Shown: in pieces, positions 5,733 through 6,535 of the stretch
Layout of the letters: each line of letters starts with the position of its first letter
Position numbering within the stretch: the stretch's first letter is position 1
NCBI GenBank assembly: GCA_030743915.1
Contig: JASLRP010000382.1
Location: forward strand, 1 to 6,535
Length of the DNA: 6,535 nucleotides
From: SAR202 cluster bacterium
GTDB lineage: Bacteria; Chloroflexota; Dehalococcoidia; Lucifugimonadales; UBA1123
Direction: 5' to 3'
Program-made: the position numbers and the translations under genes
The notes under the pieces: model-generated
What the model was told of the DNA's origin: nothing
Databases searched by the model: none
What the model saw: the letters and a program-made list of their open reading frames with translations, nothing else

Positions 5733-6450
5733 ACTTCCGAAGGCGATGCTCATTGACCTGGACGACACAATCCTTGCCTACGACAAGCTGTCGAGGCCAA
5801 TTTGGTTGAGCGTGTGCCAGAATCACGCCGAAGAACTTCCAAACGTCACCCCGGAACAATTGGTAGAAGCGATCGACGAGTATCGAAAATGGTACTGGTC
5901 CGACCCTACCCGTCACCGCAGAGCAAGGCTTAACCTGGGCAACGTGCGCGGTGATGTGGTTGAGGGTGGATTCGAACGTCTTGGTATCAAAGCCGCGGAA
6001 TTGGCGCTGAAAATGGGTAATGAATACGCCAAGAGGCGCGAGCAGGCGGTGGCTCCATTCCCGGGCGCGATTGACGCACTGGTGGCGTTGAAAGACCTGG
6101 GAATGCGCATGGCGATGGTCACCAATGGCAGCTCCGAGACACAGCGGGCGAAGATCAACCGATGGGACCTGGAACAGTATTTCGACTTCATTCTCGTTGA
6201 GGGCGAGTTCGGGAAAGGAAAACCTGAACCCGATGTGTATCGCCACGCCATGAAAACGCTCGATTCTCAACCCTCCAACACCTGGATGGTGGGCGACAAC
6301 CTGGAATGGGAGGTCGCCGCCCCTCAACGCATGGGTATCACCGGAGTGTGGCACGATTGGAGAGGTCGTGGTCTGCCAAAAGGCGCCTCAATCAAGCCAG
6401 ACAGGATTATCACCTCGTTGCAGGAACTGCTCCAGTTGCCCCTGGAGTGA
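5725..6450 (+). CDS. HAD-superfamily hydrolase (subfamily IA type, phosphatase-like)
   Basis: A 241-aa cytoplasmic haloacid-dehalogenase-type hydrolase, most likely a small-molecule phosphatase with unknown substrate. All four HAD motifs are present: I, LIDLDDT with nucleophile D11 and general acid D13; II, VTNGSS with T133; III, GKGKPEPDVY with K166; IV, MVGDNLEWEV with D191 and E196. The position usually held by the second Asp of motif IV is Glu here, a tolerated change. An alpha-helical cap lies between motifs I and II (about 17-108), with an unusual aromatic/basic stretch at 53-68 (YRKWYW...HRRAR). The layout is like YjjG and related HAD-IA proteins. The start at 5725 is supported by GGAG 7 nt upstream and by the ATGAGTAA overlap with the DUF971 stop. 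A longer frame from 5611 would bury the DUF971 3' end and is rejected. It ends 16 bp from the convergent dehydrogenase gene. Confidence 0.92.
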   Translation: MSKLPKAMLIDLDDTILAYDKLSRPIWLSVCQNHAEELPNVTPEQLVEAIDEYRKWYWSDPTRHRRARLNLGNVRGDVVEGGFERLGIKAAELALKMGNEYAKRREQAVAPFPGAIDALVALKDLGMRMAMVTNGSSETQRAKINRWDLEQYFDFILVEGEFGKGKPEPDVYRHAMKTLDSQPSNTWMVGDNLEWEVAAPQRMGITGVWHDWRGRGLPKGASIKPDRIITSLQELLQLPLE

Positions 6451-6466
6451 CCCTGGAAGTTCAGGG
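6451..6466. terminator. Inverted repeat filling the gap between two convergent stop codons
   Basis: CCCTG-GAAGTT-CAGGG: a perfect 5-bp GC-rich stem that occupies exactly the 16 bases between the HAD TGA and the TAG of the opposing gene. On the minus strand it follows a TTTTAG. No T-tract follows on either strand, so bidirectional termination is possible but unproven. Confidence 0.35.
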
Positions 6467-6535
6467 CTAAAACGTCAATGAAACCTTGAGCGCTCCGTCC
6501 TCTCGGGAAGATGCCAGGTCGAAGGCGTCCTGCAC
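6467..6535 (-). CDS. C-terminal end of a probable zinc-type medium-chain alcohol dehydrogenase (partial)
   Basis: Only the last 22 codons plus TAG are in the window, and the gene continues past the right edge. The tail reads AFDLASSREDGALKVSLTF. This matches the typical ending of the medium-chain dehydrogenase/reductase family (alcohol, sorbitol and threonine dehydrogenase-like proteins), where AFELA...DGALKVVL closes the catalytic domain. Substrate and cofactor cannot be judged. It converges on the HAD gene with a 16-bp gap. The call rests on this short motif alone. Confidence 0.65.
   Translation of the reverse strand: MQDAFDLASSREDGALKVSLTF

Noticed and set aside
5509..6354. Minus-strand 281-codon frame opposite the HAD gene
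   Set aside because: Shadow frame; the plus strand encodes a complete HAD protein with all motifs, and the minus product shows none.
6451..6489. Possible selenocysteine read-through of the HAD TGA, given selD in the window
   Set aside because: Only about 12 codons follow before the next stop, there is no conserved context, and motif IV and the C-terminus of HAD are already complete.

Overview
The window looks like a chromosomal segment of a compact bacterial genome with moderate GC (somewhat above half by eye). It holds housekeeping and conserved-hypothetical genes, with no mobile element, CRISPR array, tRNA or rRNA visible. The best taxonomic guess is Chloroflexota, perhaps a Dehalococcoidia/SAR202-like lineage. 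This rests on the lipoprotein with a long Pro/Thr linker before TPR repeats, the stand-alone DUF971 protein, the DUF2851 protein and the overall protein flavour. It is an inference, not a measured placement.

Layout, left to right. (1) The 3' two-thirds of selD (selenophosphate synthetase, +) enters from the left edge and ends in a perfect hairpin. (2) argS (arginyl-tRNA synthetase, +) follows and runs tail to tail into (3) a gamma-class carbonic anhydrase-like hexapeptide-repeat protein (-). (4) A 347-bp divergent intergenic region separates that gene from (5) a TTG-initiated TPR lipoprotein (+). The lipoprotein's last 11 bases overlap the end of (6) a DUF2851 protein (-). (7) After a second divergent spacer, with a good sigma70-type promoter candidate, comes a translationally coupled pair: a 109-aa DUF971 zinc-binding protein and a HAD-superfamily hydrolase (+). 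(8) At the right edge, 22 C-terminal codons of what looks like a zinc-type medium-chain (MDR) alcohol dehydrogenase are visible on the minus strand.

How the genes work together: selD supplies selenophosphate for selenocysteine or selenouridine formation and argS charges tRNA-Arg, so both serve translation, although nothing visible shows they are co-regulated. DUF971 and HAD overlap by 8 nt, with a Shine-Dalgarno inside the upstream gene, so they are probably made together. The remaining genes alternate in strand and look like independent transcription units.

No clear new multi-gene system is present. The most interesting signals are an internal duplication in the DUF971 protein that predicts a second metal site, a PD...ExH signature in the DUF2851 protein hinting at a diverged nuclease fold, and small inverted repeats placed on or between the stop codons at all three convergent gene junctions.
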